Shown here: positions 1 to 7,066 of the stretch, one piece after another | Position numbering within the stretch: position 1 is the stretch's first letter | How the letters are laid out: the number at the start of each line of letters is the position of its first letter | Virus record (IMG/VR): IMGVR_UViG_3300043637_000004 | Location: 1 to 58,262 of that record | Direction: 5' to 3' (one strand) | Origin: a virus | Length of the DNA stretch: 58,262 nucleotides | The notes under the pieces: model-generated | The model's input: only the letters and a program-made list of their open reading frames with translations | Told to the model about the DNA's origin: nothing | The model's database searches: none | Translations under genes and position numbers: made by a program

Positions 1-160
1 CAGGTCGCTGCCGCTGGCCGCGCCGAACAGCCGGGCCAGGTCGCTGCCGCTGGACGCGCCGATCAGCCGGGCCAGGTCGCTGCCGCTGGCCGCGCCGAAC
101 AGCCGGGCCAGGGCGCTGCCGCTGGCCGCGCCGAACAGCCGGGCCAGGGCGCTGCCGCTG
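1..160 (-). repeat. 36-bp tandem repeat array, left portion
   Basis: Head-to-tail 36-bp units (12 codons) lie inside the repeat-protein gene: a truncated unit at base 1, three full units, and a degenerate last unit that diverges near 155. Units are nearly identical in DNA as well as protein, which points to recent copying. The same array occupies 58064-58262. Confidence 0.9.
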
Positions 161-276
161 TGTCCAGCCAGCGCCATAGACAGTTCCGTGTCGGTCAGTG
201 CTTCCAGGTTCTCCAACGCCTTTGCGTAGATCGCCCGTGAGGCGTGCAGTTGGTCAATCAATTTGATGGTGGTCAT
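1..276 (-). CDS. 12-residue tandem-repeat protein, N-terminal part (continues at window end)
   Basis: The ATG is the complement of 274-276. About 40 ordinary residues (MTTIKLIDQLHASRAIYAK...) lead into 12-residue repeats of the form LFGAASGSDLAR, with variants D/A at position 9 and LIGASS for LFGAAS. The frame is open to base 1 and continues from 58262 to 57763 if the 119-bp end overlap is merged, giving 218 codons. Without merging the joined length is not a multiple of three. It lies 29 bases after ERF and directly before the YqaJ gene in the leftward operon. Function is unknown. The regular LF/LI...LAR pattern suggests a short helical or solenoid repeat (inference). Confidence 0.75.
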   Translation of the reverse strand, partial: MTTIKLIDQLHASRAIYAKALENLEALTDTELSMALAGHSGSALARLFGAASGSALARLFGAASGSDLARLIGASSGSDLARLFGAASGSDL

Positions 277-304
277 TCGGTGCCTCTTGGTGGTTGGTGA
301 TAGT

Positions 305-1183
305 TCAGAACGGCGCCTTGTAGGCCCGCAGCTTCTCGCGCTGCGCATCAGTGAATCTCTTGCCCTTGGTCTCGATGAAGGCCATCAAGCGGTCAGGGTC
401 GGTCGGCTTCTCGGCGTCGGTGATCTTGTCGGCCCAGCCGATCTCGCGCTCCGCGAACTCATCGTCGGTGTAGTAGGGCTTCTCCGCTGGCGGTGGCGGC
501 ACAGGTCTATCGCGCTGGCTTGGCGGTGGACGCGGCGCCGGCGGCGGACCACCATCGTCTTCAGCATCGTCGTCCTGCTCAGACAGACCCGTGGCGGCCT
601 TGAGCGTGTACCGCTCCAGGTAGCTCACGGTGCTGGCCCGAGCGTGCATTGCGTTCTTGGCGCCCCCAATGTCAGGTGGGCCGCCGAAACCAACCACCTC
701 GTGGTGACCCTGCACGTGTCGCAGCTTGCATTCCACGCGGATCCACTCTTTCGAGTCTTCGACGATCGCCCATGAGAAGCTCATGCCGTGCCTGGACATG
801 GCCTCCGAGACGCCCAGCACCCAGGCGTGCCCATCTGCGTACTTGCGGCCCTTGAGCGGCCCGTCGTTGACGGTTCGGTTCCGGATCACCTGGACGCCCT
901 CGGACTTGAAGGCGGCGAAGGCCGCGTTGTAGGCGTTCTCTGCTTCGCGCTTCTGCCAGCGCTCGTAGACGTCGATCAGGCCGTTGATCTTGGTCAGGTC
1001 CATGTCGGGGCGCACCGCGGCAGCCTCGATCAGGCGCATCAGCGATGCCGTGCCGCTGGCGGGCTGCGCTTGCTGGATGACGGAGTGCTGTTGCCCGATG
1101 TGTTCCAGCGGCTGCCGCGCGGTCTCCTGCAGCGGGTCGGACACGATGGTGCCGTCCGCGTCGATCGTTGTGGTGGTGTTCAT
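305..1183 (-). CDS. erf: ERF-family single-strand annealing protein
   Basis: The 292-residue protein has an ERF domain at about residues 45-200, with the family features FAAFKSEG, a GRKYADGHAWVL stretch and a YLERYTLKAATGLS block before an acidic DDDAEDD stretch. The tail is rich in proline and charge, as in other ERF proteins. ERF proteins form rings on single-stranded DNA and anneal complementary strands, and in P22 they allow genome circularisation by homologous recombination. Its operon partner is the YqaJ-type exonuclease at 57763-56006, making an exonuclease/annealase pair like lambda Red. The start overlaps the stop of the small upstream gene (ATGA). Confidence 0.9.
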   Translation of the reverse strand: MNTTTTIDADGTIVSDPLQETARQPLEHIGQQHSVIQQAQPASGTASLMRLIEAAAVRPDMDLTKINGLIDVYERWQKREAENAYNAAFAAFKSEGVQVIRNRTVNDGPLKGRKYADGHAWVLGVSEAMSRHGMSFSWAIVEDSKEWIRVECKLRHVQGHHEVVGFGGPPDIGGAKNAMHARASTVSYLERYTLKAATGLSEQDDDAEDDGGPPPAPRPPPSQRDRPVPPPPAEKPYYTDDEFAEREIGWADKITDAEKPTDPDRLMAFIETKGKRFTDAQREKLRAYKAPF

Positions 1184-1287
1184 GGCTTCCCGATGTGAAA
1201 GTGGTGCCGCAAGGCCTGGGCCAGCGCGGCGAAGATGGTGTGCCCGCTGGCGCGCAGGCGAACGGGGGTCGGTTTGTTCCTGCTCAC
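1180..1287 (-). CDS. 35-residue basic peptide, unknown
   Basis: A GTG-started frame of 35 codons, rich in Arg and His (MSRNKPTPVRLRASG...). It overlaps the upstream stop by GTGA and its own stop overlaps the ERF start by ATGA. Perfect 4-base overlaps on both sides are the usual junction in this genome and are the main reason to believe it. No family recognised. Confidence 0.45.
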   Translation of the reverse strand: MSRNKPTPVRLRASGHTIFAALAQALRHHFHIGKP

Positions 1288-1628
1288 AGCCGGCCTTTCA
1301 GGATCTCCAACTGCTCATCCGCCCAGGCCGCCGGCCACTGCAGTTGCCGCTGTTTTTCGGCCGTCGAGGCCCATGCCGCCCTGGCGTGGTTGTTTTCGAC
1401 GTCAGTCATCGCCCGCAGCGGCGGAATTTCGGTTGGCATCACCGGACTGAACCAGGTTTGCGGCTCTGCCGGCGCATGGGCCATGAAGTAGGCCCGCAGC
1501 GACATGCCGGGCCGGCCATGGATGAACTCGCCATTTGGCAAGCCGGAAAGTCCAGCCTCTGGAAAGGCTGGGCCACCGTCATCAGGTTCGGGTGCGCGGC
1601 TCGGCGCGCTGGTCTGATGTTCAGTCAC
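1284..1628 (-). CDS. DGGPAFP/GMSLR-motif phage protein
   Basis: A 114-residue protein from a GTG start preceded by AAGGA. It carries DDGGPAFP followed by GRPGMSLRAYFMAHA, a pairing common in small phage proteins of unknown role; the protein at 13070-13348 has the same signature. It is the first gene of the leftward early operon. An ATG upstream (1775) would overlap the divergent promoter region, so the GTG is preferred. Confidence 0.6.
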   Translation of the reverse strand: MTEHQTSAPSRAPEPDDGGPAFPEAGLSGLPNGEFIHGRPGMSLRAYFMAHAPAEPQTWFSPVMPTEIPPLRAMTDVENNHARAAWASTAEKQRQLQWPAAWADEQLEILKGRL

Positions 1629-1679
1629 TTCGGTCCTTGTGGTCTCGTTTGCGCCGCACGAACTGCAGCACGAGCCCGG

Positions 1680-1708
1680 ACTATGCATGACAGATGCCGC
1701 ACGCGCAA
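1680..1708 (-). promoter_or_regulatory. Putative leftward early promoter
   Basis: On the minus strand, TTGCGC (complement of 1703-1708) is separated by 17 bases from CATAGT (complement of 1680-1685). It lies about 50 bases upstream of the first leftward gene and faces away from the rightward genes. The -35 matches that of another leftward candidate at 53513-53540. Confidence 0.45.
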
Positions 1709-1732
1709 GCGCCTGAATCACGAGTGTGGGTG

Positions 1733-1762
1733 TTGCGGCATCGGTCGCTCGTGTGCCATCAT
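1733..1762 (+). promoter_or_regulatory. Putative rightward early promoter (leaderless)
   Basis: TTGCGG (1733-1738), an 18-base spacer and CATCAT (1757-1762) place the transcription start at about 1769, the A of the ATG of the HTH gene. No Shine-Dalgarno is visible there, fitting a leaderless message. The -10 match is weak. Confidence 0.3.
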
Positions 1763-1768
1763 GTCGGC

Positions 1769-1954
1769 ATGACACAAGACGAGCTACGAGACGGGCTGCA
1801 AACGGCCGACCTTGCCATCGTGGCGGGCCGCAGCAAGGTGCATATCCGCACGCTGCAGCGAATCCGTGGGGGCCAGCACAAGGCGAGCCCGCTGACCATC
1901 AAGGCCGTGGCGCCCGTGCTGGCGCGCATGGCTGCGAAGAAGGCTGCGCGATGA
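1769..1954 (+). CDS. Small helix-turn-helix DNA-binding protein
   Basis: A 61-residue protein, MTQDELRDGLQTADLAIVAGRS..., with a helix-turn-helix-like pattern (DLAIVAGRSKVHIRTLQRIR) like Cro/YdaS-type regulators or transposon adaptor helices. It is the first gene of the rightward replication operon, directly opposite the leftward operon, where a Cro-like control protein is expected. The ATG at 1769 lacks a ribosome binding site and may be translated from a leaderless transcript. It overlaps the next gene by ATGA. Confidence 0.6.
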   Translation: MTQDELRDGLQTADLAIVAGRSKVHIRTLQRIRGGQHKASPLTIKAVAPVLARMAAKKAAR

Positions 1955-2319
1955 GCGACAACGTGACGGTGTTTCCAGGCGCCGATGGACTGCCAGAGAA
2001 CCCGCTGCAGTTCGCGCCTCGGCACCCTGGGTTCTGCAGCCACCCAACCATCATCCTTGATGAGCACGACCGCACGGTAAGGTGCTCAGACCCGAAGTGC
2101 GGGGCGGTCCTGGATGCCTTCGATTTCCTGCGCAGCAATGCGCAAACCATCGATAGCGCCTGGCGCAGGCATCGAGAGGTGCTGCGCCAGGCCGGCGAGG
2201 TAAACGACCGCGTGCATACCCTGAAGAAGGAGGAGGCGAGGCTTCGCGCGCAGGTGAAGCGCCTCCAGGACAAGACGGGCTCGGTGCTGGTGGTTCGTCC
2301 AGAGAAAGGCACGCTGTGA
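1951..2319 (+). CDS. Zinc-ribbon plus coiled-coil protein, unknown
   Basis: A 122-residue protein. The middle has CSHPTIILDEHDRTVRCSDP followed by KC, a possible Cys/His zinc site. Residues about 80-110 are heptad-like (VHTLKKEEARLRAQVKRLQD), suggesting a coiled coil. Starts at ATGA overlap with the HTH gene and ends at a GTGA overlap with the next. Possibly a DNA- or RNA-binding accessory protein (inference). Confidence 0.55.
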   Translation: MSDNVTVFPGADGLPENPLQFAPRHPGFCSHPTIILDEHDRTVRCSDPKCGAVLDAFDFLRSNAQTIDSAWRRHREVLRQAGEVNDRVHTLKKEEARLRAQVKRLQDKTGSVLVVRPEKGTL

Positions 2320-2549
2320 GCAGCCACCGTGGCGCCCTGCGGGCCGAAGAGCGGAAGCTGTGGCCAGACGAGGCCGAGTTCGTGGTGCTGTGGCTGGAAG
2401 TCGGCTACTCGCTGGAGCGCGTTGCCACGGTCATGGACATGACGTTGCCGCACGCCCGCCACTTCCTACCCGGCAAACCCAGGAAGCCGCAGGCCAGGAA
2501 GCGGCTTGAACAGCGCAGCGCGTTTGCCCGGCCCGGGGCCCCCACATGA
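2316..2549 (+). CDS. 77-residue hypothetical protein, possible HTH
   Basis: GTG start overlapping the previous stop by GTGA. The segment WPDEAEFVVLWLEVGYSLER, then VATVMDMTLPHARH, reads like a short helix-turn-helix (sigma-region or GcrA-like spacing), followed by a basic tail. Unrecognised family. Confidence 0.5.
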   Translation: MSSHRGALRAEERKLWPDEAEFVVLWLEVGYSLERVATVMDMTLPHARHFLPGKPRKPQARKRLEQRSAFARPGAPT

Positions 2550-2746
2550 GCGCCGCCGAGCCGAAGCGCGTGCAGCTCACGTGCGAAAGGATGAGTGAGC
2601 CGAAGGCACCCGGCTGCCTGACCTGGGCATCCTGGCACAGCGTGCCGGCCTCCGTGCAGTGGTTCCATGCGCTGCTGGAGGCGCGGGAAGCGAAGCTGTT
2701 CGGCGAGCCGTGCCCGATCGGCAACATGCAGGACAAGCCGGAATGA
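2546..2746 (+). CDS. 66-residue hypothetical protein
   Basis: ATGA overlaps at both ends. Contains three cysteines and a central WASWHSVPASVQWFHALLEA stretch. No family recognised. Confidence 0.5.
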   Translation: MSAAEPKRVQLTCERMSEPKAPGCLTWASWHSVPASVQWFHALLEAREAKLFGEPCPIGNMQDKPE

Positions 2747-3240
2747 CGGCCCGCGTGCTGGACCCGTGCTGCGGCAGCCGGATGATGTGGTTCGACCGCG
2801 AGCACCCGGATGCGGTGTTCGGCGACGCCAGGCGCGAGACGCTGGTGGTCAAGGATGGCTCCCATGGCCGAGTGGACGGCACGCGCACGCTGCGGGTGGA
2901 CCCTGACGTGCAGTTCGATTTCCGCGCGATGCCGTTCCCTGACGGCGCGTTCAAGCTGGTGGCGTTCGATCCGCCCCATCTGGTGCGCGCCGGCCCGCGG
3001 AGTTGGATGGCGGCCAAGTATGGAAAGCTCGAGGCCGACTGGCGGGACGACCTGCGCGCTGGATTCGCCGAGTGCTTCCGCGTGCTGGGTGACGAAGGCG
3101 TGCTGGTGTTCAAGTGGAACGAAACCCAGGTGAAGGTTCGCGAGGTGCTGGCGCTGACGCCGGTGCAGCCGCTCTTCGGCAACACCAGCGGCAAGAAGGC
3201 CGGCACCCACTGGTACGTCTTCATGAAGCCGCGTTCATGA
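2743..3240 (+). CDS. SAM-dependent DNA methyltransferase-like protein
   Basis: A 165-residue protein with VLDPCCGSRMMWFD near the N-terminus (motif I-like, SAM binding) and LVAFDPPHLV near residues 78-87 (motif IV of amino-methyltransferases, DPPH for DPPY). The C-terminal half (ECFRVLGDEGVLVFKWNE) fits the later strands of a Rossmann-like methyltransferase. Phage proteins of this short type are common; substrate is not predictable. Neighbouring genes overlap by 4 bases on both sides. Confidence 0.7.
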   Translation: MTARVLDPCCGSRMMWFDREHPDAVFGDARRETLVVKDGSHGRVDGTRTLRVDPDVQFDFRAMPFPDGAFKLVAFDPPHLVRAGPRSWMAAKYGKLEADWRDDLRAGFAECFRVLGDEGVLVFKWNETQVKVREVLALTPVQPLFGNTSGKKAGTHWYVFMKPRS

Positions 3241-3554
3241 GCGCCACCGGCGGCTTCGTCGTGGTCGGCCGCCCGCCCGGGACGATCACCTACTCGCGGC
3301 GGATGCGCGCCGACGCAGCCGGCAAGAACTGCGTCTGGGTGCAGGACGGGGCCGGCCAGCCGGTGCTGCAGGCGAAGCTCCAGCAGGTCACCAGGCGCCG
3401 CGCCCGAGTTTCTGCCCACCAGGTGCCCTACCACTCGCGCGCAGCCGCAGACGAGGTTCTGCGCCGCGTGGCGGGCCTGGGCTGGACCGACTTGGAGATC
3501 CGCCAGGACGGCCGGCCGGTGGCCACCACGCGAACGGGGGTTCAAGGTGCTTGA
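3237..3554 (+). CDS. 105-residue hypothetical protein
   Basis: ATGA overlap with the methyltransferase. Basic protein with an internal KLQQVTRRRARVSAHQVPYH segment. No known family. Its stop codon overlaps the -35 of the putative promoter at 3551. Confidence 0.55.
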   Translation: MSATGGFVVVGRPPGTITYSRRMRADAAGKNCVWVQDGAGQPVLQAKLQQVTRRRARVSAHQVPYHSRAAADEVLRRVAGLGWTDLEIRQDGRPVATTRTGVQGA

Positions 3555-3579
3555 CGGCGGCGCGCGGTTGCGGCAAAGT
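3551..3579 (+). promoter_or_regulatory. Putative internal promoter
   Basis: TTGACG (3551-3556), 17-base spacer, CAAAGT (3574-3579), just before a 460-base stretch without a convincing gene that contains a strongly folded RNA. The predicted start is near 3586. The short dyad CACTG-N6-CAGTG (about 3587-3602) lies at the predicted start and could be an operator. Confidence 0.35.
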
Positions 3580-3585
3580 CCGACA

Positions 3586-3695
3586 ATCACTGCTGCAACA
3601 GTGGAGATCAGCATTCGAGCCTCCTCGCATGCGTTCCCAGGGCACACGCCCTGCCGGTGTTGCAGCACCTGGAACGCAGCCGAGGGGGCTTTTGC
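3586..3695 (+). ncRNA. Candidate structured small RNA (three-way junction)
   Basis: Bases 3618-3637 pair with 3671-3690 in a stem of about 19 bp with one bulge on each side. The enclosed sequence forms a hairpin CAGGGC-ACAC-GCCCTG (3638-3653) and a second one, CCGGTG...CACCTGG. A TTTT run (3690-3693) follows the closing stem, as in intrinsic termination. The stretch is not covered by a plausible gene. It may be a small RNA, or a terminator/attenuator with an elaborate stem. No Rfam family recognised by eye. Confidence 0.45.
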
Positions 3696-4018
3696 GTTTC
3701 TGGGCCTCCGGTCGGGCAGTGGTGACGAGCCATGCCCTTGCCATCGGGGCACCGGACAAAGACCGCGCTGCGATCGATACCAGCATCCAAGAACCAGGGC
3801 GCCGCAGGGGGCCCGTCTGGCGGCTATCCCACGGCTTCCAGCGAACGACTCATCAAAGGCTGATGAGGGGTGGTAGGGACGTACCAGCGGAGCTAAGTCG
3901 GCCGCTTAAATCGTCAGAGTCCGATGGTGGTTCTGGGGTATCAGGGAATGGCAGGGGAAGCGGGCAGGAAGCCGGGGATCAGTCAACCCCTGCTTTGGCA
4001 GTCATATGGAGAATTGAT
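3696..4018 (+). other. Gene-free leader with successive hairpins
   Basis: About 320 bases without a credible gene. Three hairpins follow one another: CTCATCA/TGATGAG (3849-3867), TGGTA/TACCA (3871-3886) and AGCGG/CCGCT (3886-3906). A GGGG/CCCC hairpin (about 3975-3993) lies just before the ribosome binding site of the next gene. It may be a structured 5' leader controlling the 4019 gene. Confidence 0.35.
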
Positions 4019-4270
4019 ATGAGTGACAAACAGAAGATGTGGGCAGTGCAAGTCAATGGGCCTGATGACGTGCATGCATGCGCAGACCGAGAAGTTGCCG
4101 ATGCCTTGGCGCTGGTGCTGAATCGCCAAATTCAACGGCATGGCCCAATGCCTGGATCCCCGGCGGTGGTCGCTGAGGTGATCGAGTGGCCGTACGGTTA
4201 CGAGGCGTGGAAGGCGTCAAGCGAACTGCTTCGACTGGAAGTCACCCTCATTGAGGCTACACGCCCGTGA
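4019..4270 (+). CDS. 83-residue hypothetical protein
   Basis: ATG at 4019 with GGAGA 7 bases upstream. Sequence MSDKQKMWAVQVNGPDDVHA... has the mixed alpha/beta feel of a small cytoplasmic protein (VREVADALALVLNRQIQRHG-like helix). Likely a real gene because of its strong ribosome binding site and structured leader. Family unknown. Confidence 0.6.
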   Translation: MSDKQKMWAVQVNGPDDVHACADREVADALALVLNRQIQRHGPMPGSPAVVAEVIEWPYGYEAWKASSELLRLEVTLIEATRP

Positions 4271-4464
4271 CTGTTCGGTGGCATTGCCAGCATCAGAGGC
4301 GATGACAGAACTACGCTAACTGTGGCGATAAAACCGTGTGTTTACCACGGCCCCGGGTCCCGAGCGTTCGGGGGTGGGTGAGGCAGTGACAGCCGGAGAG
4401 ACGGCAACAACCCGCCAACCCGCAGGGCGTCTTCTGCGGACCGAATGAACTGTAGCCCAGCACC

Positions 4465-4740
4465 ATGAGCGACTACGTGAAGGTCCCCACAACCCAAGAG
4501 GTGTGGGCGGCGGTTATGGCCAAGCACCGAGATCAGTTGGTGGTGTTCGAGTCGTTCTCGAACCCGGACGGTCATGCGTTTGGTGGCGGCGGCGCGCACG
4601 GCGAGATGATGACCGTCTACGGCTTCGTCAGCAGTGAGACCCCGCTGATCGGCGCGCGCACCACCTGGGACATAGAGAAAGACGCACTGGGCCAGCCGCA
4701 GCGCCGGAACGAAACCCACGCCTACTGGCTCTGCGCATGA
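4465..4740 (+). CDS. 91-residue hypothetical protein
   Basis: Starts after a 194-base gap that contains two small hairpins (CCGTG/CACGG and CCCGA/TCGGG). Central glycine-rich HAFGGGGAHGEMM between two beta-rich segments. ATGA overlap with the next frame. No family recognised. Confidence 0.55.
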   Translation: MSDYVKVPTTQEVWAAVMAKHRDQLVVFESFSNPDGHAFGGGGAHGEMMTVYGFVSSETPLIGARTTWDIEKDALGQPQRRNETHAYWLCA

Positions 4741-4961
4741 AAGTCAAAGGCCACGACGCGCTGGATGCGCAGTGCCCGCGGCGCTGGTGCTGGTCGCCCG
4801 GGAACTACCAGCACCGCGGAGCCTGCGGGGGCGGTGGCAGCCGCAACACGGGGGCGGTGTCATCGTGCTGCCTGGAGCGGGCGCACAGGGGTTGTCCGCA
4901 GCCGCTGCCTGAGCCAGGGGCGCCGAACCCGCACCCATACCCGGAAGGACCGAAGCAATGA
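4737..4961 (+). CDS. 74-residue Cys/Gly/Pro-rich hypothetical protein
   Basis: Overlaps both neighbours by ATGA, which is its main support. Contains CPRRWCWSPGNY and a run of further cysteines, possibly metal binding. Composition is odd, so a non-coding spacer is the alternative. Confidence 0.4.
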   Translation: MKVKGHDALDAQCPRRWCWSPGNYQHRGACGGGGSRNTGAVSSCCLERAHRGCPQPLPEPGAPNPHPYPEGPKQ

Positions 4962-5455
4962 GCGAGAACACAAAGATCGAGTGGGCTGACCATACGCAGA
5001 AGCGCGGGGTAAACCCACTTACAGGCCGCCCAGGACCTGCGCCAAAGCCGCCGCGTGACGGCGACAAGAAGCAGGCCCGCCAGCGTATCAATGTCGATGT
5101 GAGAACCGGCCGGCGTCCTCATCCAAACACTCTTCCATGCGTTGACTGTGGGCACGTCAACAGCGATGGAGATAGGCGCCACGAGTACGACCACTACCTA
5201 GGATATGCCGCTGAACACCATGGAGATGTGCAAGTTGTCTGCACCACCTGCCATGCGAAGAGAGACAGTGCGCGGGCGGCTCAGACGCACTGCCTGCGCG
5301 GACATGCGTTCACACCGGAGAACACCCGCACCGCAAAAAATGCGACCAGGCACTGCAAGGAATGCATGCGGTTGCGCGAACAAGAAAGGCCGCCGCGCGG
5401 CACCGACTACTGGGCGCGTGTCAATGCCAAACGAAGGGGATCCGCACGTGGCTGA
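4958..5455 (+). CDS. HNH endonuclease-like protein with Gp68-like N-terminus
   Basis: 165 residues. The HNH-type core reads CVDCGHVNSDGDRRHEYDHY, then VQVVCTTCHAKRD, so two CxxC pairs bracket the EYDHY histidine; a second CxxC pair (HCKEC) follows. The first 13 residues, MSENTKIEWADHT, look like the start of a Gp37/Gp68 protein, the family encoded by the next gene (its start reads AEKTTIEWCDST). This suggests the nuclease reading frame landed in, or recombined with, a second Gp68-type gene. Likely a homing-type HNH protein. Confidence 0.75.
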   Translation: MSENTKIEWADHTQKRGVNPLTGRPGPAPKPPRDGDKKQARQRINVDVRTGRRPHPNTLPCVDCGHVNSDGDRRHEYDHYLGYAAEHHGDVQVVCTTCHAKRDSARAAQTHCLRGHAFTPENTRTAKNATRHCKECMRLREQERPPRGTDYWARVNAKRRGSARG

Positions 5456-6581
5456 AAAAACGACCATAGAGTGGTGCGACAGTACGTTCAACCCGTTTAT
5501 CGGATGCACGAAGGTCAGCCCCGGGTGCGAAAACTGCTACGCGGAAAAGCTGATGGACCACCGCATGCACAAGGTGGTTTGGGGGGCGGGCCAACAGCGC
5601 GTCCGAACCAGCGCCGCAAACTGGCGCAAGCCGCTGCAGTGGGAGCGTCACGCCGCGGCGTTCCAGGCCGAGCACGGCCGCCGGCAGCGCGTGTTCTGCG
5701 CCTCGCTGGCCGACGTGTTCGACAACCAGGTTCCAATCGCGTGGCTCGCCGATTTCCTGGACCTGTGCCGGCTGACACAGAACCTCGACAAGTTGCTGCT
5801 GACGAAGCGCATCGGCAATGTGAAGCCGCGCCTGGCAGCGGCGCTGGAGTACGCGAGCGGGGTCATGCTGAATCCGCGGCTGGCCTACTGGATCGTCAAC
5901 TGGCTCGACGGTGACCACCCGCCGGCCGACTGCTGGCTCGGAGCCACCGTGGTGAACCAGGAAGAGGCGGACCGCGACATCCCGAAGCTGCTGGCCACGC
6001 CGGCGCGCGTGCGCTTCCTGTCGATCGAGCCGATGCTTGGGCCGGTGGATCTGACCCGCCTGCCGCACGACGGCGACGGAGCTGGTGATGCGCTGGCTGG
6101 AGAGGCGTGGATCGAACATTGGCTTGATGACGCGGGCACGCGACGGGAACGGCGGCGCGCGGGCTCCTTCGGTCGCATCGACTGGGTCATCGCCGGCGGC
6201 GAGAGCGGCCCAGGCGCGCGGCCGATGCATCCTGACTGGTCCCGCTCGCTGCGTGACCAGTGCGCGGCGGCCGGCGTGCCGTTCCTGTTCAAGCAGTGGG
6301 GCGAGTGGCTCCCCGGCCAGAGCGAAACGCATCCATACATCATGGAGATGAATGGAGCGCCGCGATCGATAGCCCATCACCAAGACGGCCGGTGGGGTGA
6401 GACGGACACGAAGATCACGGATCGCAACTACGTCACATGGGATCCGAACGGGACCATGCACGCAGGACCGGTGAACGGCTGGCGCGCCGCCGCCTGGGCC
6501 GAGCGCGTGGGCAAGAAGGCTTCCGGCCGACTGCTGGATGGTGTGGAGCACAACGGCTTCTATGACGGGGTCGGCCGGTGA
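5448..6581 (+). CDS. Phage Gp37/Gp68 (DUF5131) family protein
   Basis: 377 residues from a GTG start with AGGGGA 8 bases upstream; an ATG at 5424 is an alternative. The hallmark STFNPFIGCTKVSPGCENCY carries the CxxxxxxxCxxC cysteine signature of the family, and the later blocks RVFCASLADVFDN and VRFLSIEPMLGP are also typical. The cysteine pattern recalls radical-SAM enzymes, but no activity is established. The start overlaps the HNH gene by 8 bases and the end overlaps the next gene by GTGA. Confidence 0.88.
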   Translation: MAEKTTIEWCDSTFNPFIGCTKVSPGCENCYAEKLMDHRMHKVVWGAGQQRVRTSAANWRKPLQWERHAAAFQAEHGRRQRVFCASLADVFDNQVPIAWLADFLDLCRLTQNLDKLLLTKRIGNVKPRLAAALEYASGVMLNPRLAYWIVNWLDGDHPPADCWLGATVVNQEEADRDIPKLLATPARVRFLSIEPMLGPVDLTRLPHDGDGAGDALAGEAWIEHWLDDAGTRRERRRAGSFGRIDWVIAGGESGPGARPMHPDWSRSLRDQCAAAGVPFLFKQWGEWLPGQSETHPYIMEMNGAPRSIAHHQDGRWGETDTKITDRNYVTWDPNGTMHAGPVNGWRAAAWAERVGKKASGRLLDGVEHNGFYDGVGR

Positions 6582-7066
6582 GCGCAGAGAAGGCCATGGC
6601 CGTGTTCGGCGAGATGACGGCAGCAGGGTGCAGCTTCCAGGATGCGCTGCTGGCGGTGTACGAGCTGGGTGCGGCAGATGCGCGCGGCGTTGACCCGGCG
6701 CCGCGGAAGAAGGACAAGGCAATCCCGACGTGCCCGTACGTGAAGATCGTCGAGGCGTACCACCAGCACCTGCCGGGCCTGCCGAAGGTGCGCATCGAGG
6801 AAGGCACGAAGCTGTGGGCCCAGCGCAAGGCCGCGATGATGGCCTTGTGGAAGTGGGTCATGACGTCGATGCGTGGTGACGTGCGCCGGGCCGAGACAGC
6901 GGAGCAGGGCGTGGCCTGGTTCGGAGACTACTTCGCCCAGGCCGCAGCCAACGACTTCATCATGGGCCGCACGCCGAAGAGCAGGGACCATGCGAACTGG
7001 CGGGCCGACCTGGACTTCCTGCTGACTGCCAAGGGCTTCAAGCAGGTATTCGAGAGAACCGAATGA
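6578..7066 (+). CDS. Putative helicase loader / replication accessory protein
   Basis: 162 residues, GTG start. The C-terminal part (FAQAAANDFIMGRTPKSRDH, NWRADLDFLLTAKGFKQVFE) matches the tail of many phage replication-initiation proteins, in which this module precedes or interacts with the helicase. It sits immediately before the DnaB-like helicase, which it overlaps by ATGA. An N-terminal winged helix is not obvious, so the exact role is inferred from the module and position. Confidence 0.65.
   Translation: MSAEKAMAVFGEMTAAGCSFQDALLAVYELGAADARGVDPAPRKKDKAIPTCPYVKIVEAYHQHLPGLPKVRIEEGTKLWAQRKAAMMALWKWVMTSMRGDVRRAETAEQGVAWFGDYFAQAAANDFIMGRTPKSRDHANWRADLDFLLTAKGFKQVFERTE

Noticed and set aside
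1769-1954. CI-type repressor making the phage temperate
   Set aside because: Only a 61-residue HTH protein; no peptidase domain, integrase or attachment site seen.
3849-3890. Hammerhead ribozyme
   Set aside because: CTGATGAG is present but the required GAAA and closing stem are absent.
3551-4018. Upstream part of the 239-codon frame ending at 4270
   Set aside because: TTG start, poor protein composition and overlap with a strong RNA fold; the 4019 ATG has the ribosome binding site.
5421-6722. 433-codon minus-strand frame
   Set aside because: It is antisense to the well-supported Gp37/Gp68 gene.
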